Assembly: GCF_963678635.1 (NCBI RefSeq)
Contig: NC_087070.1
Location: forward strand, 37,019,109 to 37,079,108
Source of the DNA: Symsagittifera roscoffensis
Taxonomy: Eukaryota > Xenacoelomorpha > Acoela > Convolutidae
DNA length: 60,000 nt
Direction: 5' to 3'
Shown here: positions 30,081-44,729 of the stretch, piece after piece
Position numbering within the stretch: position 1 is the first letter of the stretch
Layout of the letters: every line of letters starts with the position of its first letter
Program-made: the position numbers and the translations under genes
The notes under the pieces: model-generated
The model's database searches: none
Told to the model about the DNA's origin: nothing
What the model saw: the letters and a program-made list of their open reading frames with translations, nothing else

Positions 30081-32245
30081 TCTCTATTTGTCACTTTCCA
30101 ATGCCTACTCTTGACTCAATTGCTAGAGACCTTATAGTATTATTAACAATAATAATGACACAACACAATAAATTTCACCAGATTCTATTAAATAGTGACC
30201 ACGAATCCCTGTATGTTGACAGAGTACAGTTTGTATAAAATTTATTCACACTAACCGATTATCGGTCCAAAGATTTTGAAACTAGCACAATATGATGTTA
30301 TCAGTCAATTTAAAAGATAGTGTACTCACTACCCAATCAAGCACAGTTTACGTTGATTTAAAATCAAAAACAAATAATTTATTTTGACACAATATGAATG
30401 TATATATAAAAAAACGTATGTGTCTTGTACTCTTAGTCGGTCGCAGTACAATAGTCGAACCTGTCTTTTAAAGAAAAAGCTTTCCCTGCTCGATGCCGCA
30501 CCAAACAGACAAAACTTTGAAGGCAGCAAATTTTCTCAAGTGGGCGTCTATTGCACCCACCGAGTACTGTGTTACCTATCTGCCTTCGGACTGCCCGTGC
30601 TAGACCTACTAAAATCCTCAGGGCAGTCACTTTTCCCAAAAACGTATTATGTTTCAATCCACACGAATGAATCACGCTCTTTTTAATTTAGACTTAGTGT
30701 CGCGAATATCCGAGTTCGGACCTGTTTTGTATTAGTCTGGTTCTTATTGAAAGGCAAGTTACCAGTGCAGTCACTGATACCTAGCCTGTGTGCTAATAAC
30801 CTAATACCTCTCACTTTTTAGTCTTTCTTTCGTCTACCTAAGTTCTTTAATAAAATAATACCCCTCCGGATCGGCACAAGTAGGACCCTTCCGGATTGAT
30901 AGAATCTAGACCCCTCCGGATTTGGACCCCTCTGAGTTGGTTAATAGAAGACCCCTCCGGATTTGGACCCCTCCGAATTAGCAACTATAAGACCCCTCCG
31001 GATTCGGACCCCTCCTAACTTGAAAAATCTTTGACCCCTCCGGATTGGGAGCCCTCCGGTTTTGTAAAAGTGGCTTTTCGGAGATTTCCTTTTTTCAACC
31101 TATACCCCTCCGGATACGTTCTCCGATGTAATTATGCTCTTTCAATTAACTGGGAAGGGTATGTACTACCTTCCTAGACCCTTCCGGATTGAAGTTAAGC
31201 CTCTTATTTGACAATTCACGCTAACGGTGAAGGGTCTTATCGCTGGCCTAACTTCGGCTCGATTTAGCTTTTGCTGTGCCTTTAGCCCTCCCTTCTGGTC
31301 TAGAACGGCCTAAAGTTACTTTATTCAACCGCTATTACCTTTTGGTAGGGGTCTAAGGGTTTTTCAGAAAAATTTATAAAACGTGAAGGGTGTACCCCTC
31401 CGGATTTGTGTTATTTGGTAAAAACAATCTCAAAAAATTTTTACGCTTACTTTTCCAAAAAATTTTTGACCCTATCAGTAAGCTCAACTAATTTCTGATC
31501 TATTGGTACCAAGATCAACTCAATATGCTCAGTAGTTCCAAAGTTATTAACTAAAACGTCTTTTTTCTAAACTCAAAAAATTTTTCATTTATAGGTTCCA
31601 CCTAACTTTTTCCGCAAATCTGGTCCTTTTGACCTGAAAATTATTGATCCGAGCTCAGAAGGCCTATACTCTTCTAGTTCAATGCAAAAGACCCGATCTA
31701 AAACGCTTTTGTGGAAAAAATTTGCGAAAAACTATGCTACCTGGACCCCTCCGGATTGATGAATCCACCAAATCAAACACGTTATGTCCGATTTCTCTGC
31801 AACCCGGAAGGCTTTCGGGTAGCGGGTTTTAAAACTTGTAGATTCACTAGTGGACGTTGTCCGAACAACTATTTTTGCTGTTGTAACTCAAAAATTTCAA
31901 AAAATTTTCTAAATTTATAGTGTTTCGTTTTCTCAAAAATCACGAAAATTCGGTTTTTGGTTCCAAAATAGTTCCAACCACTTCCGAACTAAACTTAACC
32001 GGTTCTATCTATTGTGGTACCTGTCTACCTTCCTGGTTCGTGATTTTTCGGTCTTAACTAGGTTAAAAAACTATTCACGGTAAACCGGAAGGCTTCCGCG
32101 TTCCGAACTACCCTTCCGCCCCGGCGGTTCAGGCCTATTAAGGGCGTTAATGTGAGCATCCGCTCGGCGCGGAGTGCTGGTCAACGGTTCTGCCGGCCAT
32201 GATGTTAAAAAAGAACAACACCCAGGAGCGCCATAAAAACATGTA
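30081..32245 (-). repeat. Duplicate of the long leader with the motif cluster
   Basis: A copy of 19899-22063, including the CCCCTCCGGATT array (30859-31757). The only substitution noticed between the two 10.2-kb units is in this region, at 31744, inside one copy of the motif spacer. Confidence 0.85.
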
Positions 32246-33165
32246 TGTAACATTCGCCCGGAAGATACATATCGACGGATAACAAAACTAAGTCTTAAGA
32301 CGACTGGCTAACGTCTAAACAGAGCTTTGCATGCTTTTCACCGTCTCTACCAAGCCAGTACTTTTCGGTGGTCTTTCTAACATCGGGTCGACAAAAACGT
32401 TACTGTTCTCCGGCTTCGACCAGAACGCTCAAATTAACTTAATTACATGCAAATAATGAGCTCATGGCTGGGTCTCAGTATCTTCAGACCACGAGGTCAC
32501 TCCTAAAAACAGGGTTACTACTTATTATATTACTATTTTTTTTGTTCAGTAGATAAAAATCATCATCTCCATCGAAGATGGATCAACCCTTTCCCCCAAC
32601 TCCTAGCTTCTCATCCTTATCAAAATGAATCTAGATATTAATTAAATTCAAGTCAGGACATGACAGGAAGCTAAAAGTTTATGCAACAGGATAAAAGTTC
32701 TAGTTCCTTTACCCTTCCGGATTGACGAATCCGCTGAATCAAGCTCGTTAATCTTGATTTCCTCCTAATCCGGAAGGCTGTCTTTTACCCTTCACCGTTT
32801 TTCGCAACGGCCTTGCAACTATTGTAGCAGCACAATAGTTGCAACTCGGAACGTCCTCTGCTATTCCTGCAATCTGCTGCTGTTTTTCAATCACGATTAT
32901 CGTTGTTATCGTCAGCGCAACTAATGTTGTTGTGTTTTCTCTCTCGTTTTTTTGTTAAAATGGCCGTTTCAGCATTTCTCAGAAATGTGACGTCATCATT
33001 CGAATTTTTGAAATTTTAAAATACTAGAATATTCCAGCCCTCACCGTCTGGCCAAACGTTCCAATAACGCTCTTAGTTCTTAAAAACCACCAATCCGGAA
33101 GGCTTACTGCTAAAATTCCGAATTCTGCAGAGATTGCATTTTCCACATTCTGGTCGAATGTCACA
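32246..33165 (-). repeat. Third LTR of the young family (duplicate of the 5' LTR)
   Basis: Identical to 22064-22983. 33166-33475 then repeats the right half of the old LTR. Confidence 0.9.
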
Positions 33166-33642
33166 ATGATGATTTTTATCCACTGAACAAAACAAAAACA
33201 ATAGTAAAATATTAAATAAGATGCAGTCCTGTTTTAAGGAGTGACCTCGTGGTCTGCGGATACTGAGACCCAGCCTCACTATTAATGCATATAACTAAGT
33301 TATTTAGAGCGTTCTGATCAAAGCCGGAAACAGTAACTTTTTTTGTCGACCCGACGTTAGAAAGACCACCAAAAGAGACGGTGAAAAGCATATAAAGCTG
33401 TGTTTAGACGCTAGCCAGTCGATTTAGAACCTCGCTTTATTTTCCGTCGATATGTACTTCCGGGCGAATGTTACAATTCATAACACAACAATTCAAGGTA
33501 AGCTTAAAGAAGTTTCAAAATCTTATGGATTTCGCTTTTCTGATAAAAACTAACTCAAACTTTATCAATAAGTAATTGAATATCAAATGAACTATGAACT
33601 CATATGAACTACTAGGCAGAAATAGAACAGGCTGCAGAGGCA

Positions 33643-36382
33643 TTCCTTACAAGGATAAAGTCGGATCGCAATGATTGAATGTTTTGCCATGTAGGAGTCT
33701 TAAAATTAATAAAGGATTTCAAAATGTAATTTGCGAACAATTTTGAACATTTGTGCATCATCAAGTTTAAAAGAATTAAAAATTTATAAAAAGATCATCC
33801 ATCATAAAAATGTCCTAAGACAATGGCTATACAATATCACTTAAGAAATTCAACCGATCAGAAGTTTGCATGTTTGAAAATACATCATTATTATATGATC
33901 AGACTTAAGTTTCCGAGACAGTCTAACAACTTTCTCATTAAGTTAAATTAAAATTAATTTCTGGGTTTTTCTCAATTTTTTAAAATTTCGAAACATGTCA
34001 ATTTTTGTTATTTCGGAACTATAACTTAAGGGTCAGTTCTCTGATCCTGAATTCAACGCGCGAATTCGTTCTCGATCGATCCTTCCAGATGTGGAGCGCT
34101 TCAAATGTCAGTAGCTTTAGGTTGGTGTTAGCTTAATTTATAACCTCCCATGACATTCCCACGCTCGTGCCCTCATTTCCACCGTGACTTTGATGCTGTC
34201 CAACCGGTGAATCCTCTTTTCGGTATTCGTCAATTCTACTGGTTAGATGTCGGACCGTTTGGCCAAACTAGGTGGAGTTAAATGCACAACAAGAAAATTT
34301 GTAAACCACTTTTGTTCCTAGTTCACGCGCAAAATAGGACTTAAAAAATTGTAGGCTTGTTTTCAGCTTTCTGGTGTTGAAAACAATGTTTGCCTTGATT
34401 AAGTTCCGCACCTTATTTGTAAAAATCAGACTTTTGATTGCCTCGGTACTGCACTACCATCTGGGTGGTGTGTCTGTATTATCAATATACCCTTGATGTG
34501 GATCCTTACCAGGCTCTTTTTGACTTTTCCTTTGATTAGATTCTCAAGGGTCTTTGAAACAGTTTTATCAGTCCAAGTTTCTCGGGTTTGCTTTTCCATC
34601 CAATGTTTTCTGCTTACCTTCATGGTCTCATCAAATTAATCCAAATTGAAGTGCTTCTGGAAATTCGATGAACTGCGCCTTCTATTATGCTTTTCTCATA
34701 AGGGAGTGGAGCGCAGCTCCTTAAATATAGAATTGTCACTGTATCAGTTGGTTTTTGATAGCATCCTTAGATTACGTTTTAACGTGTGTCCACGTTAACG
34801 TTAATGTCAAGAAAGGCTAAGTCGCTGTTCTAGTTAGCCTTTTCTAGAGTAATCTGTTGATTAGGATATAAATGGCTTGCAGCAATCAACAATTCTTTTG
34901 GATCTCCTTTTACAGTTCTCACAATATCATCTACATACTTCAAAAAGGGTTCTATTTCCTCTGAAAGTTGGTTTCTTTCTCTTAACTTAGAGCAATACGA
35001 GCAAAACCAAACAGTACTAACTATATTTCTTTATTCAGCTTCTTGAAGTTTACTAGATTTCTGATAAAACAAATTATAAAAACTCTCATATTCAACAGCT
35101 TTCTGTCTACACGAAGTTTTTATTCTACCTTCTGGACAGATGCCATTTAAATGACCCATTGGCTTGCAAATTTTGGGAATCTACTTTCTCAATACAGGTT
35201 GGAACTCTTCGTCCACAAACTTGCCAGTATGACTTCAAATGATTTTCTCATAACCAAACCTTCCCTCTGTGTATACCACATATCGTTGCAGTTAAAATGC
35301 AATTGACCTACAGCGAGGTTTAGCAATCTCTTCAAAGTCTAAACTCTGGAGGTTTTCTTGGTCATAAAGGTTTTTGAGTTCAAAGTCGATAGCCTGTTTG
35401 AGTGGAATATTAGTGAACAAACTTTTAACATCTAAGGAATTTATGTTTTCATCAGAGTCTAATTCAACATTCTCAATAATCTCTCCTGTTTTTTGCTTCT
35501 CTGTTTCTCCGTTCACTCCCTCAATTTTATCAAAAAATTTGGACAAAATTTTGGTCAAGTTCTCATATGAACTACTAGGCAGAAATAGAACAGGCCGCAG
35601 AGGCATTCCTTTCAACTGTACTTTTGCTAAGCCGTACAAATGAGCCGGTTGGCTAACTGTTGACCTGAAGTTGCTGCATAGATTTTCATTTATGCCATTG
35701 CTCCTTTTCAGACTCGACTGCTCTTTGTTAACAACTTGCTCAGTCCTTAATACTACACAATCATCAGTAAAATTCATTGCTTTAAAATTGATCTGACTGT
35801 AAAGTTTGTAGGAGTTTGGTTTTGTATTGGTCTTTTTTCACGATACAAAACTCAACCCCTTTTTCGAATGGCCCCGTTGAAACAATGTTGTTTTTGAGAT
35901 ACTTTCTAGCTTTTTCCACCCCTCTATCAGATGATGTCTGTTTCACTCACTCTACATAAGGTTTAGCTGCCGCTTCGATCTCACAAAACGACTCCCCTGC
36001 TTCGTTCTGATTTTTCAATAGGAAGAAAAACTTATCCACATCAGACAAAAAAATGAATTTCTGTGATTTTATCCCGAACCGGGTGTTTTCGTCCCAGGGA
36101 TAAAACTTCTTGCACCCACTTTGGTAAATCAACGCCCTCTAAAGCTATTACTTACTGACCAGTCACATTCTTTGCTGAACGGTCAATCTTGTCTTTCTGA
36201 GAGTTTTTGATTGTGTTTTTGTGGGTTTCCTTCACTGTGCTTGACTTCCTTCTGTTCACACGTATAATAAAATGCAAAACTGACGGCTAAAATTTTTCAT
36301 CAACCTCCTGAAGCAGTACCACTAGTGCTTTCCCTAGCTTGTTGCTTAAGTTCTTCTCGTCAATTCAAGTCTTATTTAGTTC
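33643..36382 (-). pseudogene. Duplicate of the long minus-strand Penelope-like element
   Basis: An exact-looking copy of 23461-26200, including the motif A fragment at 35292-35777 and the N-terminal fragment at 35947-36132. Same stops and frameshifts, so it was already dead when duplicated. Confidence 0.8.
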
Positions 36383-36611
36383 ACTTCTGAGTAGTTTTAG
36401 CTGCAAAAAACGAACCGCTTGTTCCGAAAAAATCCCGACTTCCGGCATCCGGAATTGCAAAAATCCGCTATTTTATAGTTTGAAAACAGTTATTTAGTAA
36501 CGATTCTCTAGTATGCATCGTAAAAATGGTGTGTTCAAATAACTTGTATCCGCCTTAACTTTAATCATAATTGAAAAATTAAGATTTAAATTGAGAAATC
36601 ATCAGCCTAGA

Positions 36612-37052
36612 CTCGTTCTTCAAAACCATGTAAAAACATAGAATCTGTAAGGTATCGAAAACGGCTCTGAGGAGAAGTCAAGGTTAAAACCTGAAATTAT
36701 CTTAGAATTTATGATGTCTGAGAACTGACATGATTGATTTCCGATAATCACACTGACACAAATGTCTTGTCATTTAGTAGAAATTCGTTGTGTACAATTG
36801 TCAAGATTTTTAACCAGCAAATTAAAATGATACTGAGAAGATCCATAATCGTGATCAGCTATAATTAGCGATTTTATTGAGAAAAACGGGGATACCCTTG
36901 TCAAGCTTTAGAACTTTGAGTCTCCCAAAACCAGTTGACATTTATTCAACCATAACAAAATCTAGCCTTTAATATTTTTTGAATTATAGGTAATTTATGT
37001 AAACTACTTTGACTACTTTAAGGTGTATGAATCAGAGGAATAAGAGAATCTT
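36612..37052 (+). repeat. 5' LTR of the degenerate plus-strand Gypsy, original context
   Basis: Pairs with the diverged repeat at 44730-45120, giving an element of about 8.5 kb. The strong divergence from its partner shows an old insertion. Confidence 0.6.
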
Positions 37053-37821
37053 TGAAAGTTGAAATTGATAACTTCAAACTTAGTAGTTGCGCGTCTTATC
37101 ACAATAATGACAGAAAAAACAACCCGAGTCGGTAGGAACAAGTTTGTTTCAGAAAGAAATAGAGAAAAAAATGTCGGAAAATCATTTAAAATTTAAATAA
37201 AACGTTACAACAAGTTTCAATCAATGTTCACTTAGGTAACCAATACAACTAGACAAAAGTTTGATCGATTCGTTTTTCTACTGTTTCGAGCTGTTATTTT
37301 TCAATTATTTGTGGAAAACAAGAAGTTTTTGGGTCAATTTTAACCAAAATTTAAATAAAAACAAGCTGGAAAAACATAAAATTGTCCAGAAAGACTGATC
37401 TGTTTCTGAAATAACTGTAGCTTATTGTAGTTTGAAAGACTTAAAAGAAAAATTATTTTAAATTGAAATCAGCGGGTAAGACCTGGAAAAACTCCAACTC
37501 TAGGGATAATTGGAATAACAATTTATTAGGGTCACAGTTAAGTATGACAACGGCAAATTCGGTCTCCAAGAAGTGTTTACCGGAGGCCTTCACCAATTCC
37601 AACGACTTAGAAAACTACTAAACAGACTCTGAGCTATTAGTCGAACTACAAAACTAGAAATGTATTGTAAATGGAACCGAAGGTGTTGAACGGCCGCATT
37701 CCTTCGCGTTAAGACTGCAGAAATCTGCAACCGAGGTTACCGCACACTTCCGGATGCCACTATGGAGGCATTACAGTGGGCTTTTTGGAGACATTACAGT
37801 GATTAAAGTAGTGGACTTCCG

Positions 37822-40800
37822 AGAACGGCTAGCACGTCGCGTTCAGCATGCAGGTGAAAAACTAACAGATTTTCTTGAAGGCTTGCAGCAATTGGCTCTG
37901 AAGGTGTACCCAGCCAAGTAACACGCCAAACCGGATCACTTAGTGCTTCGAGGTTTCATCCAGGGGATCCACCACTGTCACTTTAGACATGAGCTACGCA
38001 AGAAAAATGAGGAAAAGGACATGAACATCGCGAATCCTTTAGAAAAAGTTTTCCACCTGGAAGCTGTCATTAGAATTGAGGAAGAAGAGCAAACGCTGCG
38101 AATAGTAGCCATACGGAGATATGAAACAGAAATCCTAATATACTTGATGAACAGACTTTTTCAACACATGTCTGTCATGTCTGTCGGTAGTGAAAACAAT
38201 ACCCCGAGCAGTGACGGTCAAAGAAACGGAAGCCGCTGGTAATAAACGCGAAGCGAAGGGAACCGATATAGGGAACAAAGTTGAAGAATCGAGCAAGAAT
38301 TCCCACTCCTGGACCAAATACTCGCCGACGAAACGACGATCTTAGAAGGGAAAACAATTATGACAAATGATGACTATACTGGCAAAAATGTCGTTGGGTG
38401 AAAAGCTGCCGTAATTCTTTTACTTGTGGTCGCTCTACCCACATTGAGTGAAACTGTCCTTGGAATAATAGGACGGAACAAACCAACAAACCAGCAAAAA
38501 CAATGATTTCACTGTGGAGATACAATTGAACGGCGAATTTTTAACGGGACTGCTGAACAGCGGGAGTAGCGTTTCGCTCATAAGTTTGTAGCGTTTCGAA
38601 AACTGGGAAAAATAAAGGCTTCCAAAAGTAACGTTTTAACGGCTAACAAATCGGCGTTGAAAATTTTTGGCAATGTGTATATCAAAATCCAAACAAAAAC
38701 AAAATCTGAAGACTTCGACCAGGAATTTTTGATAACGGCGGATAACTGCTTACCCTGCCTCTTTGCTTTGGATTTCATGATAGATCAACAAGGTGTTTTA
38801 AGCATTGGCGATTAGTTGCTGTACAGTAATAAACATCGGAAAGCACCACCTAGATCAGCACAAACAACAAACGGTGTCCAAAATTTTGCAACAGCAGCGA
38901 GAAATAAACCAGTAGCCAGCAGACATAAAAAACTAGTAAAAACTGTCATCAAAGATTAAAACGGGACGATTCTCAAAAGCCAAGAAGGTTTAATTGAAGT
39001 TATAGAGGACTTCGAAGAAAAAACCGGACTATTTGTAGCTGATTAACTGACAAATGTAAGCCAAGAAAAAAGTTTCCTAAGGTATGGAACATGCAAAATG
39101 AAATAATTATCAAATTTCATGACAAGAAAATGGCTCATTACACCAAGTTTAAAAACCAGAATCCCTTAAACGGATTCTTTAAATGCAAGGAGAGACCGCT
39201 GCATCAGGAGCCCTTTCATTTAGGCAAGCATGCTACGCTGGATGGTGCATACTTGTCATCAGAAGAAAAGAAAAAAGTACAGATAAAGTTTGATAGGCAT
39301 AACCAAGTCTTTTCACGCGTTTCAGCGGACTTTTGGATAGAATCAAGCACAAAATTGAAAAACACAAAATTGTTAAACGCTGATGCAAAACCATTTTCGG
39401 GGGCATACTGAAGTATGAACTTTGAAAAGCGGAAAGCCTTGAAAAAGATCGTGGAGGATTCAGAAAAAGACAACGTAGTTGAACCAACTCACTCAAATTG
39501 GACAGCCTCATCATACTTGTTAAGAGAAAAGACGGATCATACAGATTAGTGTTTGAACATAAAAGGCTAAACAGTCAAATCAAAAGGCACTAGAAGAATA
39601 CTCGCAAAATTTTACAGATTTTTCAATGTCGAAGGTTCTCTATAAGTGAAAAACACTACCGATTGGTCTCGCTTCAGCTTCAGGAGATTAAAAAATTTAA
39701 TGGGATTATAAGTGAGCGGAATATCATTTATGTTTTTTTGCTGTGCCTAGACTACTTTATCATGTACAATATTTGAAGAAAATCTAGTGAGGTTGAAACT
39801 TACTCTATATTGGCTGAAGGAAGCTGAGTTAGAAGTAAAAGGATGGAAAAGCAGATTTTTTGAAAGAAACTCAATTTCTTTGATATATTGTGTATTGTGT
39901 CAAACAAAGGCGTGTAAGTCGATCCGGAAAACTGAACGCAGTTAAGCAAATGAAAGAGCCTCACAATATCAAGCAACTGCGGGTGGTATTAGGACTCCTT
40001 GGGTTCTACCAAAAAATTAATGAAGGTTTCGAAAAGACAGCAGAACTACTCTACAAGTTTCTTAATAAAAGAAAGAAAATTTTTCTTAATGAAGCTTGCA
40101 AAACAGATTTGATCAAGCCAAAGAAAAAATTGCACCAAGCATTCATTCTAGGTTACCCGAACGATGAAGATATTTACACCATTACGTTGGACGCTTCATA
40201 AACAGGGATAGAAGCTAATTTGACACATAAACAGCGGGAAGTGGATCGAGTGAAGGCGTACGCCAGCAAATCAAGGGTTAAAGGACAACGGAATTACTCC
40301 GCAACCGAAAATGAATTGTACGTAATTGTACATTTCGAGCAAAAGATCCGGAGTTCTTTGTTAGGGCAAAAATTCTGAATACTTACCGATCACAGAGCAT
40401 TAACTTGGGTTTTTTGCTTCGAGGAGCCCGGACGGCATGATAGATAGATGGTTGGAGATTTTGGAAAGTTCCAAATCAAAATCAAGCACCTAACGGTAAA
40501 AAAAATCCACTTGCAGACTGCTTATCGATTATTCCACTTACCTCTGACAAAGTGGTCAATGAAATACAAATATCAACGGATACTTCTAGCAAAAACTGGA
40601 AAAACCACTAAAAACTCCTGATTTAGAATCCGAACTGTTCTACCTAATTCAAAAGAAACAAGAACAGCACAAGAAACAAGAACTGGTTACATAAAAATGA
40701 GAGGCCGGAGAAAAAGCAAATGATTGGCTCTTCAAAGACATTATGCAAATTTTGGACTAAGTTCGAAAATTTGCTAATCGAAAACGACTAAGTGAAAAGA

Positions 40801-42250
40801 AAGAAATTGACGGAAGAATAAAACTTCGCAGTTAAAACAGTGGTGAGTCCGGCGTTTATGGAGGAAATGCTCGTTTTGTAACAAACGAATCTTGTGGAAT
40901 TTTCGGCCACGGAAATAATTTTCAACGAACCCAGGAAACATTTTACTGGACTGAGTAGGCAGAGATATTAGAGATTGGCTTAAGAGCTGTGAAAAAGAAA
41001 TTGCCAAAAAGAAACCACTGCAGACCTTGAAGCCCAGCCATCCATTTTGGCAGGTAGCACTGAATACCATAAGACCTGTACCATAATTGGAGATCAATTT
41101 TCGAGTTGGTACGAAGCATTACCATCTTAAAAGCAAGAAGCCAAGACAGTAGCTAAGGCTATGGTCGATAATTAGATTTCACGTTTTGGCCACCCAGCAA
41201 ATCTGCTCAGCGACAAGGGATCAAGCTTCAAGTCACACCTTTTCAGAAGCTTGTGTTCCGGGGAACCGTGTAACGGGGGATCGTAGAACTAGCACAACAT
41301 ATTATCATCCTCAGGGAAACGTATTTTGGAAAAAACCAATAGAACAACTGAAGAAGCCCTGTCTAATTATGTGGGATAAAACCACAACGACTGGATCAAA
41401 AATCTTCAGAGAGCTATGATGGTTTATAGATCTTCAGTTCTTGCAGTGACAAAATACAGCTAGTTTTACTTGATCATTCTTGGTGACCATTGCTCCTTGC
41501 CAACAGATTGCATATTTCAAACATCACAAAACAAAGTTTTTTGAGGCCAACCGACTGCATACAGATCCTAAAGAATGAGCTCCAATCAAACCATGATCTG
41601 GTGCGCGATAAAATGGAAAACTAACAAGAACGACAAAAGACTTACTACGACAGAAAACAATACGGATTAAGTCAAGCGTGAACGATAAAATTCCAATTTT
41701 TAACCCTACCCTTTGCAAGGAAAAACAAAGAAGTTTAAGTCGTTCTGTGATCGACCACATATACTCCAAGAGATTGTAATTGATCTAAAATTTTTGGTTG
41801 AAGACAAAAAAATCTAAGAAACAGCAAAAAAAGTTCAGTATAATGGGTTCAAAACTTTCCATGAACGAACAAAAGTGAACGTTCGAGAACCGGGAGGTAA
41901 GAAAATTGCGCCAAGAAAAACACAAAAAAGAACTAGATGAACTGGAGTACGGTTTCGTAGTTGTTGAGTTTCCCAATGCCGGTCCAAAAAGTGTAACTCT
42001 TAGTCTTTCCAGCCCTGAGAGAGAAGCAGCAGCATCAGGAAGGATAAAAAACGATCAGTTCACTACCCCATCGGAAATATTTGATGTTGGAGAACCGATT
42101 GCTAGATCACCATCTGCAGAGCATGAACTTTGTAGACACACCAACGAACCAAGGAGAATTTCAATAATGAAGCATCGTCCAAATTGCCAAGAAAAGCAAA
42201 TCAGAATCGAAAGCAGGTAGCGCTGCAAAGGATGATAATAAGGCATCACA
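37822..42250 (+). pseudogene. Degenerate Ty3/Gypsy gag-pol
   Basis: Recognisable pieces in order: gag (37822-38242), damaged zinc knuckle (about 38405), protease-like GLLNSGSSVSLIS (about 38547-38587), RT start with THSNWTASSYLLREK (about 39485-39530), and RT thumb KQMKEPHNIKQLRVVLGLLG (39945-40005). RNase H pieces follow (ITLDAS, RNYSATENELY, LTDHRALTW; 40180-40410), then integrase TTYYHPQGNVFWKKPIEQLK (about 41295-41355) and a pol C-terminal segment at 41906-42220. Stops and frameshifts are dense, and no central RT catalytic motif survives. It is unrelated at close range to the 16.8-kb element. Confidence 0.8.
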
Positions 42251-44729
42251 GAATAGAACGGGAGGTAATAAACGTTATAATATTAGAAAAACAATTCAGC
42301 GCCGAAACATTTCAGGGAGTAATTATTGCACAAAAATCTTGATGATGATAATGACAAAATTAGTGTAAAGATTTCAAATTATTCGCGAAAACAAATTATA
42401 AATCCTCATCTTGGACAATCAGGAAGCGTTGTTTGTCGAGTTCACGATAATAGTACTATGACTAGGAAAACTGACTGGGTAACTTTTTATGCTTATAATT
42501 TTGAAAACATAATTAAAACTGAAAAAGTCTGATTGAGTAAAAATAGCAATTGTACTCAAACAAAAGGGAAAATTGAAACGCTAAAGAGCAGGGAACGACT
42601 GTTCAGACCGGTAGCATCAGAAGTAAAATAACAATATAGCTGGTTTTGGCGTCATATTCAAAAGACCAGCCAATGGGACGATGCAACACACCTGCATGAA
42701 GATTCCAAGCTTACTCGTACCTTCTATCCATTCAAAGAATTAGCTTGCAAGAAATTATGGTACAAAAAAGGTAAAATTTCCAGGTTTTGGAAACAAGGAT
42801 ACAAGCATACGTCGAGAGAAATTAAACAATATCTTAGCATCAGATACTTCGAATAGGTTTACTGAAAGATTATTAAAAGTTCATGAGAATAGGGAACAAT
42901 AGAAGTATAAAATATGCTTATCTGGTGGAGTGGATTTCAACTACTAATCAAAAGATTACTGGCTCAGAAGTTATCAATGGTGGAGTAAACACTGGGACCT
43001 TCTATGCAAAAATAGGAAAGGAAAATAAATGTATTGTCTTAGTTTTTGAGGACTCAACAGGATTGTCTTAAGTGGAGATTTGAAGGAACAGTAAATTATA
43101 ACTTGACTCGGTAACGTACATGCACGATATCGAAACAATTGGAGCAAATTTTTCAAAGGCAAGTAGTGAGTTGCTCCTGTAAACTAAAAAAAATTACCTA
43201 TCAGGGAAAACTGAAAGGTCAGGACAAAATTTGAAAGACTACACGCTAAAGATGAAAAACAGAGTGAATTAGTTACGTTTATTACGTGGAAATTTCAACA
43301 AAAGAAAACATACTAATAATTCGAAAAAATGTAAATTAGATGATTTTATTTGGCATTTAGCAAAAGAAACCAGAAGTCAAGAAAATGTCAACAAAGAAAA
43401 AAAAATGGTCTCGGTTAAATCACTGCAAAAAAGCGGAATGTTTGTTGAACATTCATCAATGTGCAACCATATAATTCAAAACGGCAAACATATCCTTCTG
43501 CACAGAAGAACTACTTGTTGAAGTCACAAGTTTTATTAGTGAGTCGCACTTAAAATTTGAGGGTTCAATCATTAGAGTAATGTAATCTATCGCAACTATT
43601 TTCTCAGTATGGGCAATACAGATTATCCTAATGCTTCGTAAGTCGGTAATGTATCTTGGTTATTATATGCAAAACAATTGAGGTTGATCCTAACGCCCAG
43701 AAGAATTAGAGCGACCAGAAAAAAAGTATGCAACTTTTAGCTCATATCATTTAGCCGGTGAAGATTTTTCGCAGACAAAAATTTTAGAGATAGCCAGTTA
43801 TCACAATTTATGAAACGTAGTAGGAAGACAATGACAGGAAAAGAGGTCTTCCTGGAACAAACGGTAAGCATTTTCATGATCATTTTGGTCATTTCGGATT
43901 AAAATTTTCACAATATGTAGTTGGTATTAATTTCCTTGGTTTGAAGAAATGGAAACACAGATGGTCCCGAATTGGGCGATAGCTAGAAAAAAAGCAACCA
44001 CTACGCTAACAATTTATCATCTTTGTGAAATTTTAGGATTGATTTTGCATTTGTATTTCTATGCAGCTTTGATGACACACGATGCAAATAAGGAAACAAA
44101 TTTCAAGCCGTTTGTTTCATTGGGGGAGTACAGTTATTATAGACATTTGAGGAAAAATACTCACACTGCAGGTAGACATCTACAGGTAAAGAAAAAACAT
44201 TGTTTGGCAAGAGAAACCAACGTGCAAACCACGGGATATCAGGAACAAAATAATCAAAATCAAATGATTAGCCAATTCATCTTGAAATTTTTGGACGAAT
44301 CAAATTAAAATACGCTTAATGACAATTAGGGTATAAGAAAAAGAATGAGAGAACATTGTTATCTGTGGGTTTAAAAAAACTAAAAACACAGTGCAGTGCG
44401 TGAAAAGTAAGTTTTTGTTTTTCTTGAAAACCGACAAGAGCCTGTAGTCGGGGAGCTCGTGTACTTGAAGTTAAAGCTGTGGTCCGGCCCTATAAACTGA
44501 AGCGGGAAAAATATACAAAAAAAATGTTTGGAGGCCACCAAGGTCTTTTTAATCAGTCGAATGATAATTTACAACTCAAAATAATTGTATTTATAAATAT
44601 ATCAAACATAACTGAGGTGATAATCACGGATGACTGCCAATTTATGTATTTACCATTCAACCATACTATAAACCATTATGCAGCTCATTCTTTAGTGGAA
44701 ACACATTTTTAAGAAAAGGAGCAAAGTAG
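42251..44729 (+). other. Unidentified interior between integrase and 3' LTR of the old Gypsy
   Basis: About 2.5 kb with broken frames of coding-like composition (for example 42326-42532, 42883-43071 and 43949-44308) that I cannot assign. This is where an env-like or other accessory gene would lie, but it could also be a further decayed insertion. Confidence 0.4.

Larger units (their letters stand above)
28597..38777. repeat. Tandem duplication of 10,182 bp, second copy
   Basis: Begins abruptly in the coiled-coil ORF with no gag-pol to its left, and ends at 38777, where the sequence continues uninterrupted into the rest of the old Gypsy element. This second right edge is therefore the original context and the first one (28596) is the new junction. 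Near identity means either a very recent event or an assembly duplication. Confidence 0.93.
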
